Positions 19,977 to 30,533 of a stretch of DNA of 64,000 nt are shown here, one piece after another. Source of the stretch: Evernia prunastri. Lineage: Eukaryota > Ascomycota > Lecanoromycetes > Lecanorales > Parmeliaceae. Under the pieces are notes generated by a model, which saw nothing but the letters and a program-made list of their open reading frames with translations, did no database searches and was not told where the DNA came from. Positions within the stretch are counted from its first letter, which is position 1, and every line of letters starts with the position of its first letter. Both the position numbers and the translations under genes were made by a program. The stretch is from positions 124,001-188,000 of the forward strand of contig NKYR01000050.1 in assembly GCA_003184365.1 (NCBI GenBank), read 5' to 3'.

Positions 19977-21410
19977 TCAGAACCTGTAGGGGATTTAGCT
20001 CTGGTGCAGATAACGCATAGCCCGCGTCTCAAGGATAGCACGTACCTAATCTCGTAACTGCCAGCCCTCGTCATATACCGCACCCACTTCACGCTCCCAT
20101 AATTACTCTTCTCAAACACCTTCAAATACCGCACCAGTAGGCCCGAACTCGTGAACATGAGAAGCGAAAAGCTCAGACTCAATGGTGGCCTACTCCAGGT
20201 CTTTTGATTTGTCATGGAAGTCAAAGACGCTTCTGCAGAAAGGACGTATTCGCTCTGTCCTGAAAATCTTGGAATCTTCCAAACGATATTGTTCTGCTCG
20301 GGCTCGTATTTGGCTTTGCCCTGGGACACCCTTTCTGTGATCCTTGCAGCATTCAGCGGCGTCGGTACCCGAACTACAACGTTAGTAGCGAAGAGCTTGC
20401 TACCGTAGTTGGCTTTGATGGCGATGCTATACTCGACCTTCGACTTGCCGACTTCATTGACAATGGCGTGGACTTTGAAGGGAAGGTTGACATTCTCTGT
20501 AGCTCGATACCGCATGAGCTCAAACTCGCCGTCTGGCGGTACGAAAGAGATGATGCGGTCTGCGTCGAATTTGCCCAGCTTGACGCACTGATGAAATTGA
20601 CAATCCTCAAGCGTCACACTCCCTGCAGCTGCTTTCGTAGCCTTGGTACCTGCTGTGTTTCCCGAGGGCGCCGAGAGGCTATCGCCATCTAGTAATAGAC
20701 GATCGTTGAGGCCAAATTTGCATTCGGGTGTTCCGGAGAGATAAGCCCGCATGACGATCTGGCCATTGACATCCGCTCGTAGAACTGTTCCGGTAGCTGA
20801 CATCAAGAGATTCACGTCCTCAATCACGTCCACAAATGCTTCGTTCTTCCTATACCTTAAATCGGATCGCCGCCACGATAAAGCACCCGTAGCCTGCATT
20901 GTGATTTTGGACGAGTCCTCCATTGTTCGTTCTGACTTGACCCCCTCCGTAGTTATGTACATCTTCAGCGTGTCCGTCTCCGTATTCTGAGGATATCCGA
21001 AGTCCAAGATTTCTGCGATCCACATCAGTGACCTATTCCTACAGACCATCATTTCCCGTTGGTAAGTGCCCACCATCCAAGAGCTCGTAGACCAGCACAA
21101 AGTTGTTCTTCACAGCTTCCTCATCGAACTTCCCAAAATAGCCCCTCCCCAGGGCCACCAATCGATACAAGAATTCGAACACCAGCGCCGCATTGGCATT
21201 GCTCTTTGTTATCGCCACCAGATATATATTCTCATGCTTGACATGGCTGAAAGTCGTCGATCCGAGGGTAAGGATCGGAGAGCGAACTTGGGCATTCGAG
21301 ATGACCTGGATGCGGAAGACCTCTGCGAGCCGTGGGCGGCAATCATTTCGAAAGGCGCGGAATATAAGATTCTCGCCTTTCTGGTTGAAGATGAGGATCC
21401 CGGATAGCAT
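19977..21410 (-). CDS. APM4: AP-2 clathrin adaptor complex subunit mu
   Basis: Exons 21074-21410, 20046-21012 and 19977-19983 encode 436 residues, the normal length for AP-2 mu. The N-terminal longin-like domain starts MLSGILIFNQKGENLIFR and reaches VLVYELLDEILDFGYPQ, formed across the first splice. The mu-homology domain begins at ALSWRRSDLRYRKNEAFVDV and contains the cargo-binding fold typical of mu2 (SFVPPDGEFELMRYR, WKIPRFSGQSEY). The last coding exon is only 7 bases and restores the expected C-terminus AGSYEIRF. AP-2 recruits cargo bearing tyrosine-based sorting signals into clathrin-coated vesicles at the plasma membrane; in filamentous fungi it supports polar growth. A Gly/Ala/Thr/Lys-rich linker lies at about residues 225-245. 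Confidence 0.95.
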
Positions 21411-21728
21411 TTTAATTGGTGCTGTGGATGTGCTCATGCATGCAGGTCCTAACTCTGATAAACGTTCTTGCACTAGGCCCGAAATGTGCATTTGCGCTCT
21501 GCCTTGAGATGTGAACCATGACCAGTTGTTACTTTGGTGAGTCTTATTGCTCGTACTACAGACTGGGGTATTTGCTTATACAGAATGGTAAAAAGAAGGT
21601 CTACGCAGTATATAGAGTCAGGTGTGACGGTCAGAAATTGGACGGGACGCTTGAAGAAGACGTAACAGCTAGCTAGATACACAGATGGGAGGGAATTCCG
21701 AATCAAGGATATGCTCTTCACGATAACA
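21411..21728. other. Intergenic between two minus-strand genes
   Basis: Leader/promoter of AP-2 mu and 3' flank of succinyl-CoA ligase. Nothing else seen. Confidence 0.45.
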
Positions 21729-22949
21729 TCAGATGAGGTCCCGCTTTACAAATTCAGCATGCAAAGTCTTGCCGAGAGCGGCTGGACTGCGCTCGACAAT
21801 GACCCCAGCGGCCTCCAATGCAGATATCTTCGAATCTGCGCCTCCTTTACCGCCGCTCACGATAGCGCCTGAAAGTCTGATAAGCGTGACTTATGAGTAT
21901 TAAGGACAGAGGGTAAACATACCTGCGTGGCCCATTCTCCTCCCCGGTGGTGCGGATATACCTGCAATAAAGCTTACAGCAGGCTTGTTCGATGTATTAT
22001 TTGCCTTCAAGAAGTCTGCAGCATCTTCCTCGGCAGATCCTCCAATCTCGCCAATCATGATTATGCCGTCCGTTTCCTCATCCTCTAAGAAGACTTTCAG
22101 GCAGTCGATGAAGTTTGTACCTGAGAAAGGATCCCCTCCAATGCCAACAACAAGCGATTGACCGAGGCCAGCCTGTGTCGTCTGATTGACAGCCTCATAC
22201 GTGAGAGTGCCGGACCGTGAAACAATTCCTATTCGTCCTCGTTTGTGGATGAAGCCTGGCATGATCCCAATCTTGCATTGGCCTGGAGCTATTATACCGG
22301 GACAATTGGGTCCCACCAATCTTGTTTTGCCTTGAGTTTTCAGGATGTCGGTAATGCGGACCATGTCATGTTGAGGGATTCCTTCTGTAATGCAGACGAC
22401 AAGGGGCATCTCTGCTTCGATAGCTTCCTCGATACCTGCGGCGGCCAATGGCGGTCTGATCTGCTGTCAGCGACTATCTCAGTCTCACCTTCGCGTACCG
22501 CATGGATGGAAATCAAAGGGTTTCTCACGGGACAAAGATGGCGGATGCAGTTGCTCCCGTCTCTTTGATAGCATCCCTGACTTTGGCAAACACAGGCTTT
22601 CCCAGATGTGTCTCTCCCGCTTTCTTTGGATTTGTACCACCGACGACATTGGTTCCTGTACTCCATCAACCCCATGGTCTGTACCATATCTTATCGTAGT
22701 TAATACCGTAATCAATGGCCTGCTCGGCATGGAAGCTGTGGAACCATTAGCAGGCACTGGAGGCAATCCTATGTTTCTGATGACACACCTTCCTTGCTTG
22801 CCAGTGAAGCCTTGGTAGATGACTTTGGTGTCTTTATTCACGCGAAGGTTCTCTGCTGTTGCGGCATATCCTGAGGTTGCAGTCGAATAGCCCTGCCTCC
22901 TGGCAGCATTTTGCAAGGCACCAGCCGTACGGCGGCTGAAGACCTGCAT
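21729..22949 (-). CDS. LSC1: Succinyl-CoA ligase (ADP- or GDP-forming) subunit alpha, mitochondrial
   Basis: Five exons (22789-22949, 22707-22735, 22529-22655, 21923-22455, 21729-21868) encode 329 residues, the usual size. An Arg/Ser/Ala-rich presequence (MQVFSRRTAGALQNAARR) indicates mitochondrial import. Family landmarks are KVIYQGFTGKQG, GGTNPKKAGETHLG, ASAIFVPPPLAAAGI (formed by splicing), CITEGIPQHDMVRI, GPNCPGII, SRSGTLTYEAV and RMGHAGAIVSGGKG, with the phosphohistidine in GHAG. It forms the alpha subunit of the TCA-cycle enzyme converting succinyl-CoA to succinate with nucleotide triphosphate formation. One exon is only 29 bases. It is divergent from ELP3, 194 bases apart. Confidence 0.96.
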
Positions 22950-23143
22950 CGCTACGAAATGGCGAGTATCTAGACCGACAGAAAGCATATGTGAAAGTTG
23001 GAGGAAGATTGCGGTTCCTCGCAAGCTCCAACGGCGCGCTAGCGGTCCCCTCACAAACTGAACCAACCCTGCACAAATTTGTTTGAAAATCGAATCAGTA
23101 TCACTCATTCTCAACTTCGCGCCCTCGAGCCCAAGAAGACACT
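22950..23143. promoter_or_regulatory. Shared divergent promoter, LSC1 / ELP3
   Basis: Only 194 bases separate the two start codons, which point away from each other, so both core promoters and leaders must lie here. I see no clear TATA box. Confidence 0.7.
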
Positions 23144-24889
23144 ATGCCCACAGTGACTATGACCGCTCCGGCGGTAACCAAGGTTAAGCTGTCCAAGAAT
23201 GAGAAGCTGCCACCAGAGAACGAGCGGTACATGCGGGCCTGCTCAGATATTGCCTGTGCGTTGATACAGGATCATGAAGCTCAGCAAGATGACGCTGCGC
23301 CGAAGAAAGATCTCAATCTGAATAGTCTGAGAGGTCAAATGGCAAAGAAGCATAGGCTAAGCAATCAGCCTCCATTAACAGCCATAATAGCAGCTGTGCC
23401 CGAACATTACAAGAAATATATTCTTCCGAAGCTGATAGCAAAGCCAATACGGACGTCGTCAGGTATTGCAGTCGTGGCTGTCATGTGCAAGCCACACCGT
23501 TGTCCGCATATTGCTTACACTGGCAATATTTGCGTCTACTGTCCTGGTGGTCCTGATTCGGATTTTGAGTACTCTACACAGTCATACACTGGCTACGAGC
23601 CAACGTCAATGCGGGCAATACGAGCTCGTTATGATCCATTTGAGCAGGCGCGAGGCCGTGTGGATCAGATCAAATCATTGGGGCACAGCGTGGACAAGGT
23701 GGAGTACATAATCATGGGAGGTACTTTCATGTCATTACCGGAGGATTACAGAGACGAGTTCATATCACAACTTCACAATGCGTTGAGTGGGTATCAAGGG
23801 AGTAACGTGGACGAATCCGTGGAAGCAGGAGAAATGAGCAACATCAAGTGTGTTGGAATTACGATTGAGACCAGGCCAGATTACTGTCTTGACCCGCATC
23901 TGAGCAGTATGCTTCGGTACGGGTGCACACGCCTGGAGATAGGTGTTCAGTCACTTTACGAGGACGTTGCCAGAGATACCAACAGAGGTCACACTGTAGC
24001 ATCAGTAGCAGAGACCTTTAAATTAGCGAAGGATGCAGGTTTCAAGGTCGTCAGCCATATGATGCCTGATCTGCCAAATGTGGGTATGGAGCGGGACCTT
24101 GATCAATTTCGAGAATATTTCGAGAATCCAGACTTCCGTACTGATGGACTTAAAATATACCCGACCCTGGTGATTCGGGGCACCGGACTGTACGAGCTGT
24201 GGCGGACAGGAAGATACAAGAATTATACCCCAAACGCACTAATAGACTTAGTAGCCAGGATTCTAGCCCTCGTGCCCCCATGGACTCGAATATACCGAGT
24301 CCAGCGAGACATTCCAATGCCCTTGGTAACGTCCGGTGTTGAGAATGGCAACCTTCGAGAACTCGCATTGAGTCGCATGAAAGACTTCGGCACTACCTGT
24401 CGAGACGTCCGAACTCGCGAAGTAGGCATCAATGAAGTCAAGAACAAGATTCGACCTTCTCAGGTCGAGCTTGTACGAAGAGACTACGCTGCGAACGGAG
24501 GTTGGGAGACTTTCTTAGCATACGAGGATCCGAAGCAAGATATTCTAATTGCACTGCTACGTCTGCGAAAGTGTAGTAGCACGCATACGTTCCGACCGGA
24601 ACTGAAATCGCAACCTACAAGTCTGGTAAGGGAGCTGCATGTGTATGGCTTGGCCGTGCCAGTGCATTCGAGAGATCCTAGGAAGTTCCAGCATCAAGGA
24701 TACGGCACGTTGCTGATGGAGGAGGCTGAGAGGATTGCGAGAGATGAGCACGGGAGTCAAAAGATCAGTGTGATCTCTGGCGTTGGAGTACGATCGTACT
24801 ATGGAAAGCTTGGTTACACCCTTGACGGACCGTACATGTCAAAGATGCTGGAGAAAGAGGACAGCATGGATGACAGCGACGAGGATTGA
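23144..24889 (+). CDS. ELP3: Elongator complex catalytic subunit ELP3
   Basis: Intronless 581-residue protein. The radical-SAM region carries the iron-sulphur cluster cysteines C120, C130 and C133 in CPHIAYTGNICVYC, followed by PGGPDSDFEYSTQSYTGYEP. Further family signatures are YIIMGGTFMSLP, GITIETRPDYC, RLEIGVQS and HMMPDLPNVG. The C-terminal GNAT acetyltransferase domain (about residues 400-560) has the acetyl-CoA loop HQGYGTLLMEEAERIA and GVRSYYGKLGY. Elp3 is the catalytic subunit of Elongator, which installs the cm5/mcm5 precursor group on wobble uridines of tRNA in the cytoplasm; histone acetylation has also been proposed. The acidic C-terminus (DSMDDSDED) is slightly longer than in yeast. 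Confidence 0.97.
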   Translation: MPTVTMTAPAVTKVKLSKNEKLPPENERYMRACSDIACALIQDHEAQQDDAAPKKDLNLNSLRGQMAKKHRLSNQPPLTAIIAAVPEHYKKYILPKLIAKPIRTSSGIAVVAVMCKPHRCPHIAYTGNICVYCPGGPDSDFEYSTQSYTGYEPTSMRAIRARYDPFEQARGRVDQIKSLGHSVDKVEYIIMGGTFMSLPEDYRDEFISQLHNALSGYQGSNVDESVEAGEMSNIKCVGITIETRPDYCLDPHLSSMLRYGCTRLEIGVQSLYEDVARDTNRGHTVASVAETFKLAKDAGFKVVSHMMPDLPNVGMERDLDQFREYFENPDFRTDGLKIYPTLVIRGTGLYELWRTGRYKNYTPNALIDLVARILALVPPWTRIYRVQRDIPMPLVTSGVENGNLRELALSRMKDFGTTCRDVRTREVGINEVKNKIRPSQVELVRRDYAANGGWETFLAYEDPKQDILIALLRLRKCSSTHTFRPELKSQPTSLVRELHVYGLAVPVHSRDPRKFQHQGYGTLLMEEAERIARDEHGSQKISVISGVGVRSYYGKLGYTLDGPYMSKMLEKEDSMDDSDED

Positions 24890-25238
24890 AGGATTGTTTG
24901 AGCTTTGGAAAAGGTATGATTGTGACGACGCAGGATGCGTCGAAATCTTTGCCTTGGGCTAGTGCATTGCTGGAGTCTGGTTATCAATGTATTTCTAGAG
25001 CCGGGATCTCACATAGCGAGGCGAACGGAGCATAAAAGCGTGGCCAAGTACGCAAAATCTGAAGCATATATGAACAGTCTCAGCATCTGTATTCCGTATG
25101 TCCAGCCAATTCCGCACTCTCGTCTAGCGGGTTACGTCGATAAGACAGGGTCGCTCTCAAAACTCAACCTGTAAATAGCCTTAGGAACGCCAATTCGCAC
25201 ATCCGAACCTTGCATCCTCGTGTAATCCTCAACGCCCT
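24890..25238. other. Convergent 3' intergenic region
   Basis: 3' flanks of ELP3 (plus) and the V-ATPase subunit f gene (minus). A short plus-strand frame here is not supported. Confidence 0.45.
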
Positions 25239-25761
25239 TCAATTTAGTGTTATAGCGCCCCTCTTACTCTGCCGTACGTGTAAAAATGCCTGGAAACCGC
25301 AGAAAACGAGGAAGACCTATATCGCATCAAGTCCGTCAGCTTACTTCTTTACCAAATTGGACCAGCGCATCTTCCGGAATCGAAGCCTCATTCAGAAGCT
25401 CCGACGGAGTGTAGCATACCGCATAGACAACGACAGCTGCAAAAACCGAGCCAGCCACCGCTTTGCCGTCTGCTGGGTCCTTCGTGGTGCCCATCATGCT
25501 ATGGTGACCCGCCTAATAAAAATCGCACATTAGCATTTGTAGCCTTCCGGGAATGGAGATCTGTCTGTGACAAGGTTGGAGGAAGCCGGCTGCCGCGGGC
25601 GACATACGCTGAATAGACCGCCGATGATAGAGAGAATTATGATCGCGAAGACGGAGACGACGACGCTGTATCGGGATCCGTGGTCAGTCTCATCATGTCA
25701 GCGACTGGGTTGAAGAAGCTCACCAGCTCCATGCGTTGAGGGCGGAGACGACGGGCTTCAT
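25239..25761 (-). CDS. V-type ATPase subunit f (RNase kappa-like; yeast YPR170W-B homologue)
   Basis: Four exons (25724-25761, 25608-25665, 25420-25512, 25239-25316) encode 88 residues; introns of 58, 95 and 103 bases are GT-AG and keep frame. The protein opens MKPVVSALNAWSC, then helix 1 VVVSVFAIIILSIIGGLF, a short loop AGHHSMMGTTKDPADGKAVA, and helix 2 SVFAAVVVYAVFLVFCGFQ, ending in a basic tail. Order and spacing, including the (N/H)H-S/F-x-G, DP-x-DG-x-AVA and VFCGFQ blocks, match the small membrane-sector protein identified as subunit f of the yeast V-ATPase Vo. It would sit in vacuolar/Golgi membranes as part of the proton channel sector. No single open frame covers it, so it is easily missed. 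Confidence 0.88.
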
Positions 25762-27766
25762 GGTGACGAATCGAGGATGGGGCGAGGTGGTAGATAAGGC
25801 GACGGCGAGCGCCACAGAGGATGGAGGTGTGTTCAGTTGGCTGCAGTCGGAACTATCGATGGTAAAGATCGTGAGCCGGGCTGTATTTCAGGATGGTGCC
25901 GCGGATGCTTAGGTTGATTCTGCAATGAAACATTGTCGTCGCCTCGCGGCTTGAAGCAGGATGCCAAGACGCCAAGACCAGATTTGCGAGCAGATCCTTC
26001 GATTAAACCAGCCGTACCTTAGCTAGTCACACTCAACGTTGGTTCTTCTCTATCACAAACGAGACTCGATGGATTCATTTTGGTCGTCTTCACAGCATCC
26101 AGTCTGTATAGGGGTGTACTTCACTTCATCTGATGATGAATTAGGAGTTTACAGCAGAAGTTCTGAGCGTTTCAGGCCTATAGCCCAAAAGGTTGATATC
26201 ATCACTAATTTATCCTAAAAAGCCTCCTTTTATCTGTAGTGAATCAATACTTTCATCTTGTTTCTTAAGAAGCTGTGTTGTTGAGAAACTTTTCTCAAAA
26301 ATATGCATCAAAATGAAAGAAGAACGAGCTTCGTGGGAAGGAAACGCTTTCATTTGTTTCGGACTTTGAGTCTGGGTTACGACTATGACCCGGTAGACAC
26401 TGGAGGATGATGACTTCTGATATCAAATGTGACATTTACTTGCAGCTCATAGATGTGGCTTGGCGGACACAGCCAGGAGTGAGACAAATCACTGCCGTGA
26501 GCATTGCTGTTGGCGCTGTCATTGTGGTTGATGTCGCTAAGTAGGTCGGACCTCCTTTTAAAGGATACCAAGGAGCTGTATCCGTACAGGTAAACCCATC
26601 GTTACTGACGTTTCACTGGTAGCTCTACTGAGACTGTCACATGCTAATGCACTACGTAACCACAGATCGTACTGGTAACTACGTTACAGGTCCCTCAGCT
26701 TTATCGCTGAAAGGCGGCTCACAATCCGGCCATCCAAATCTGAAGTTCAGTATTCTATCTAGGCTACAAATCACCCTGCATTATTGCCCCTTGTCACGGT
26801 AATACTTTGCATCTTGTACTCGTTGAGTTGGCTGGTTGTGGTTACGTAAAGGTTCGAGTCGATATCCCTGGTTTGGTATCACCAAGAGATGCTTTGGTAG
26901 CAAAGTCACAGCTGTCATGAACTTCTCTAAAGAGTCTTTTTCTGATCCATTCAAGAATTGATTTTCGAGAAAACTGTTTGTGGTGTCCATCATTGCCAAA
27001 GGCCCGCTGCGATGCGCATTTTTATTATTAAGCATACCATCTGCAACATGTTTGGGAGGAGGTTTCGAAGGATCTTGTGTAAGCGCCTAGCCAGCTCTTT
27101 TCCAAGGCATACCTAACAATGTTTCGGGCCCGGAAGTCCCGACAAGATCGCAAAGATGTGAGGTTGCTTCACAAGGCATTCCGTAATTTGGACTGCGCGA
27201 TTGGTCGGAAGATCACACCAGTGGAGGACGTTGACGTCTGAAGTAAAGCCATGTCATGTGTCTCAGGGCTCGGGTCCAAGCCATTCCTGCAGCTTTCACT
27301 TAGTAGGTAGCCGCTCTCATGAGTGGTTGGGGGAGGCGAAACGTTTTAACGTGCTGGAAGGACCGCGTTCTTCCATACACTCCGTAATTTCATATTGAGC
27401 AGAACTTACTGCGGATTGGTCAGGACCCACCTCCAGCGACTAACGCTGGAAATAGAACCTGAACTAATGTATCACTGACGTTTGCCTCCTCTCACACACT
27501 CGAGAGTTTCGCAGTCGACACATGAGTTAACAACATTGCCACGGATTGGTTACGACCCGCTTGCAGCTATAAATGCAGGAGGTTTCTTCTTCCGCTTCCT
27601 TTCCTCTTCTATATTCTCTTCTTCATCTCCATCTCCATCTCCATCTCCATCAACAAGAGATCACTTCAACCATTCCTACATTTCATCCAACTCTGACCAC
27701 CTTGTCAATCGCAACATCTCCCTTCTCCTCCGCATCGGCTCTCAAGATCATTCCCCGATTCCAGAC
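25762..27766. other. Two-kilobase intergenic region with diverged promoter repeats
   Basis: No gene supported between 25762 and 27480. A 35-codon plus-strand frame at about 26302-26409 and an 84-codon minus-strand frame at 26781-27035 lack support. The 3' half contains three diverged blocks centred on GATTGGT (27199, 27414, 27544), a palindrome at 27432-27450 and a TATA box at 27568, all upstream of the gene at 27767. Confidence 0.5.
27199..27590 (+). promoter_or_regulatory. Promoter region of the gene at 27767: three CCAAT-type blocks, palindrome and TATA box
   Basis: GATTGGT (reverse CCAAT core) occurs at 27199-27205, 27414-27420 and 27544-27550. Blocks 2 and 3 share more than the core: CGGATTGGTNANGACCC followed by NCAGC. 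A TCCAGCG-ACTAA-CGCTGGA palindrome follows block 2, and a CTATAAATG TATA box (27568-27573) follows block 3. The following 170 bases are a C/T-rich leader. Confidence 0.5.
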
Positions 27767-28246
27767 ATGGCCGCCCATACAGGCAAAGAGCAGCCGCCAG
27801 CGTACACGAGCGAGGACCAACAGGCATCCGCGACTGCTGAGAGCGCAGCAGCCATACCATATCACTCCACACGCGCGTCGAAGCTCTTCCGTGACACTTC
27901 TCAACAAGGCCTATACACGATGTCCCAGTACCTTGAACGCACATTGTCCGTCCTGGTTCGGAGCGCTAATACCCTCACGCCTGTTGTCCTTGCCATGGAC
28001 GAAGATTATGACGGGCTGCTCAATGACTTTGTGCACATGTTCCCCATCGAAAAGAGACCAACACACGGGTATACGAAAGGTCCATGGGCCGGTCCGAAGG
28101 GTTGCATGAGGGCTGCCTGGAAAGAATTTGGGGAGAGAGCATCAACAGATTTGCAGTCATATTCCGACTTAAACAAAAGCAACATCACTGTTATATTACG
28201 GCTCCTGAAGTCCAGGAATTGCGTGGACTACATTCAAGTCTATTAA
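27767..28246 (+). CDS. Hypothetical protein, 159 residues
   Basis: Single frame from an ATG in good context (CCAGACATGG), preceded by a TATA box about 195 bases upstream and a C/T-rich leader. The protein begins MAAHTGKEQPPAYTSEDQQ, with a PPAY motif of the kind bound by WW domains. It then has an Ala-rich linker and a mostly hydrophilic body with one mildly hydrophobic stretch (TLSVLVRSANTLTPVVLAM). Residues 100-140 are rich in Gly, Lys and Trp (GYTKGPWAGPKGCMRAAW). No domain recognised. The last 30 codons look less protein-like, so a missed splice or frame decay near the 3' end is possible. The frame is open upstream to 27482, but that part coincides with TATA box and leader. Confidence 0.5.
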   Translation: MAAHTGKEQPPAYTSEDQQASATAESAAAIPYHSTRASKLFRDTSQQGLYTMSQYLERTLSVLVRSANTLTPVVLAMDEDYDGLLNDFVHMFPIEKRPTHGYTKGPWAGPKGCMRAAWKEFGERASTDLQSYSDLNKSNITVILRLLKSRNCVDYIQVY

Positions 28247-29465
28247 CAAAGTACTGTTGGATTCCCAATGTCTCGAGCTGCTCTTGCCGTTGCTTGTTTT
28301 CGAGGCCGTCTTGCGGGAGAATGTAGCACACTTGTGGGATAGAGACCGAAGATATCAAATGAAAATCATGCGCGTGGCCTATCAATGTCCTACAAAGAAA
28401 AGTTCGACTGTTTCTGGTTGATGCCTACATTCATTTCGAGAAAGGATACTTTAAATACCGAACATCTCCTAAAAGATCCATCTTGTGCTTGAGAAAGAAC
28501 GGATATCCGATAGGAAGAGCCGGAGTCTCCAGGCGCAAATCCACGAAATGTACGTGAACGCAGACAAAGAGAACATTTCTGTTGGAATTGCAGACTTTGA
28601 AATCCCTCTATGCATGACTTCTGCTACATCCCTTACCTAAAAAGAGCCGAGTTCAAATGCACATCCACAAAACGTGCGCACTTTCTGCAAAGAACTGCAG
28701 ACCTTGAGATCCCTCTATGCATGAATTTTACTTATGTCTCTTCCGTAAAATCAACGGACCTGCAAAATGGTACCTTCCAGCCCTCAAAGGCCCTTGCTGA
28801 CGAGCATCTAGAACCGCCAAATGCGCATCGCTACAGACTTCTCCCCACGATAGGCTCCGTAATTTGCTGACTGTGTGGTCGCAAAGGTCACGCAAAGAGA
28901 CTAGAACAAGACTAGAGTTGAGCCCCAAATTGCTCCTCCGAGGGCAGCTCTCAGGGCCGACCCGGGAGTTGGTCCACTAAAACGACTGCCCTTCAGACTT
29001 TTTCTTGGGCCGAACCATGATCCAAAGTTTAGAGCTTGTAACGGTGGTCGGCTTCAACGTTCAAGCCACAGCAATCTATTCAAGACGTGCACTAATGCGA
29101 CTGAAACAGGCAATTTGAGCATGCATAGACTGACCGAAGGGCAAATTGATTGGGCTGACTGCATTCCAGTGGGCCATACCAATGAATACCAAATATACTG
29201 AAGCAGGAGTAGCGTGGATTGATAAGAGGGATTCGGTTACAGAGCCCGCAGAGACGGGTCTGATGGTCAGCAATGAGACCACCTGAAAGGCCTTTGCATC
29301 CAGCGGGGATTGTACAAAGAGAGATGTGGTCCGAGAACCCAATGCGGTTGAAGGACTAGGCTCCGCACAACACGTAAAGCCTTCTGAGCATGTCCTCTGG
29401 AAACATACCCGTTGGGCAAAACCGTTCAGAGTTGACATACGGTCCAGTAATCTTGTTCCTACAGC
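28247..29465. other. Intergenic with a diverged tandem duplication
   Basis: No gene supported. Two related segments, about 28514-28620 and 28642-28727, form a diverged direct repeat. The remainder, up to the HIS6 stop at 29466, shows only short frames. Confidence 0.45.
28514..28727. repeat. Diverged two-copy direct repeat
   Basis: Copy 1 (28514-28620) and copy 2 (28642-28727) both start AAGAGCCG, share ATCCAC(A/G)AAA(A/T/C)GT in the middle and end GCAGAC(C/T)TTGA(A/G)ATCCCTC. Differences include several C/T and G/A changes and an indel of about 20 bases. Confidence 0.55.
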
Positions 29466-30358
29466 TCATAATGAGCTTTGCTGCTGGTTCCATTCTATGC
29501 AGTCTGCAAATTTGACGCCTTCTCCGCCGAAGATGTCCAAAGCGCTTCCAATTGTAAGGTCCAACCGGCCACTGCTGAGTTGTCTGACCTTTTCCAGGTC
29601 GTCTATGGTCTTTCCTCCTCCGGCATAAGTAAGTGGTAGAGTGCACCACCGGCCTAGCTTTTCCACCAGTTCCTCATCTATGCCGCCTTGCAAGCCTTCA
29701 TTGTCAGCGGCATGTATCAGAAATTCCGAGCAGTAAGGCTCGAGTAGCTTTATTGACTCTGCCAGACTGTATTAGTATGCAACGGAGAATGGTTGTAATG
29801 ATTAAGACTTACTCTCATTGAGCTCCATATCGGTCAGGGTCTGCCATTTGTTCATTGCAACGAACCATTTGGCGCCTTGCCTTCGACAACTCAAGTCAAT
29901 TACTAGCTTGCTTCGGTCTTGATTGAGCACATGCAGGACGGCATCAAGGTGGGCCATAGAAAATTTGGCACCTGGAAACAAATAAGATGTCACAATAACC
30001 TACCGAGCGACCTCAGCCATATGAAAATTGAATTCACCAAAGAGAACGATACTACCTTTTCTGCACCTTTCTCAATCCATTGCTTTGCGTTTGCCTCGTT
30101 GATACCGCCACCTAGCTGTAGAGCACCGGGCCATGCCAATAATGCTTCCTGCGCCGCTCTCTCATTTCCGGGGCCAAGCATGATAACATGAGCTCCGTAT
30201 AGCCCACTGTCTCTGTAAAGCTGGGCAAAATGGCTTGAAGGAAGTTTGGAGACGTAATTCGTCTTGAGATCCGAAGCCTCGGTGCTCAGGGTACCACCTA
30301 CAATCTGCTTAACTTGACCAGAATGCAAGTCAATGCATGGTCTAAATCGTGTCATCAC
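29466..30358 (-). CDS. HIS6: Phosphoribosylformimino-AICAR-ribonucleotide isomerase (HisA-type), histidine biosynthesis
   Basis: Exons 30056-30358, 29813-29999 and 29466-29758 encode 260 residues, the same length as yeast His6. It is a (beta/alpha)8 barrel: TRFRPCIDLHSGQVKQIVGG at the start carries the catalytic Asp of strand 1, LQLGGGIN the first phosphate-binding loop, LVIDLSCRR strand 5, and LTYAGGGKTIDDLE and LTIGSALDIFGG the second phosphate site. It catalyses the Amadori rearrangement of ProFAR to PRFAR, the fourth step of histidine synthesis, in the cytosol. The ATG at 30358 is followed by a second ATG at 30355; either could serve. The gene is divergent from FAF1, with 175 bases between the starts. 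Confidence 0.95.
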
Positions 30359-30533
30359 TCTAGTCTGCAGTTCGTGGGATAAAGTTCGATATGTGGATAT
30401 GTCGACGAATTGCTGTAAGATTCGTTGCAGTCTTGCTCGGATGAATGTTTATCCGCGTTCTCCCGCGCCTGCCAATTTTCTTCGTCTTCTGCAGTTGCTC
30501 GAGTAAGATACACATAAACCTAGCAGAGCGAGT
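30359..30533. promoter_or_regulatory. Shared divergent promoter, HIS6 / FAF1
   Basis: 175 bases between two outward-pointing start codons. I see no GCN4/CPC1-type TGACTCA site by eye, although HIS6 genes are usually under general amino-acid control. Confidence 0.6.
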
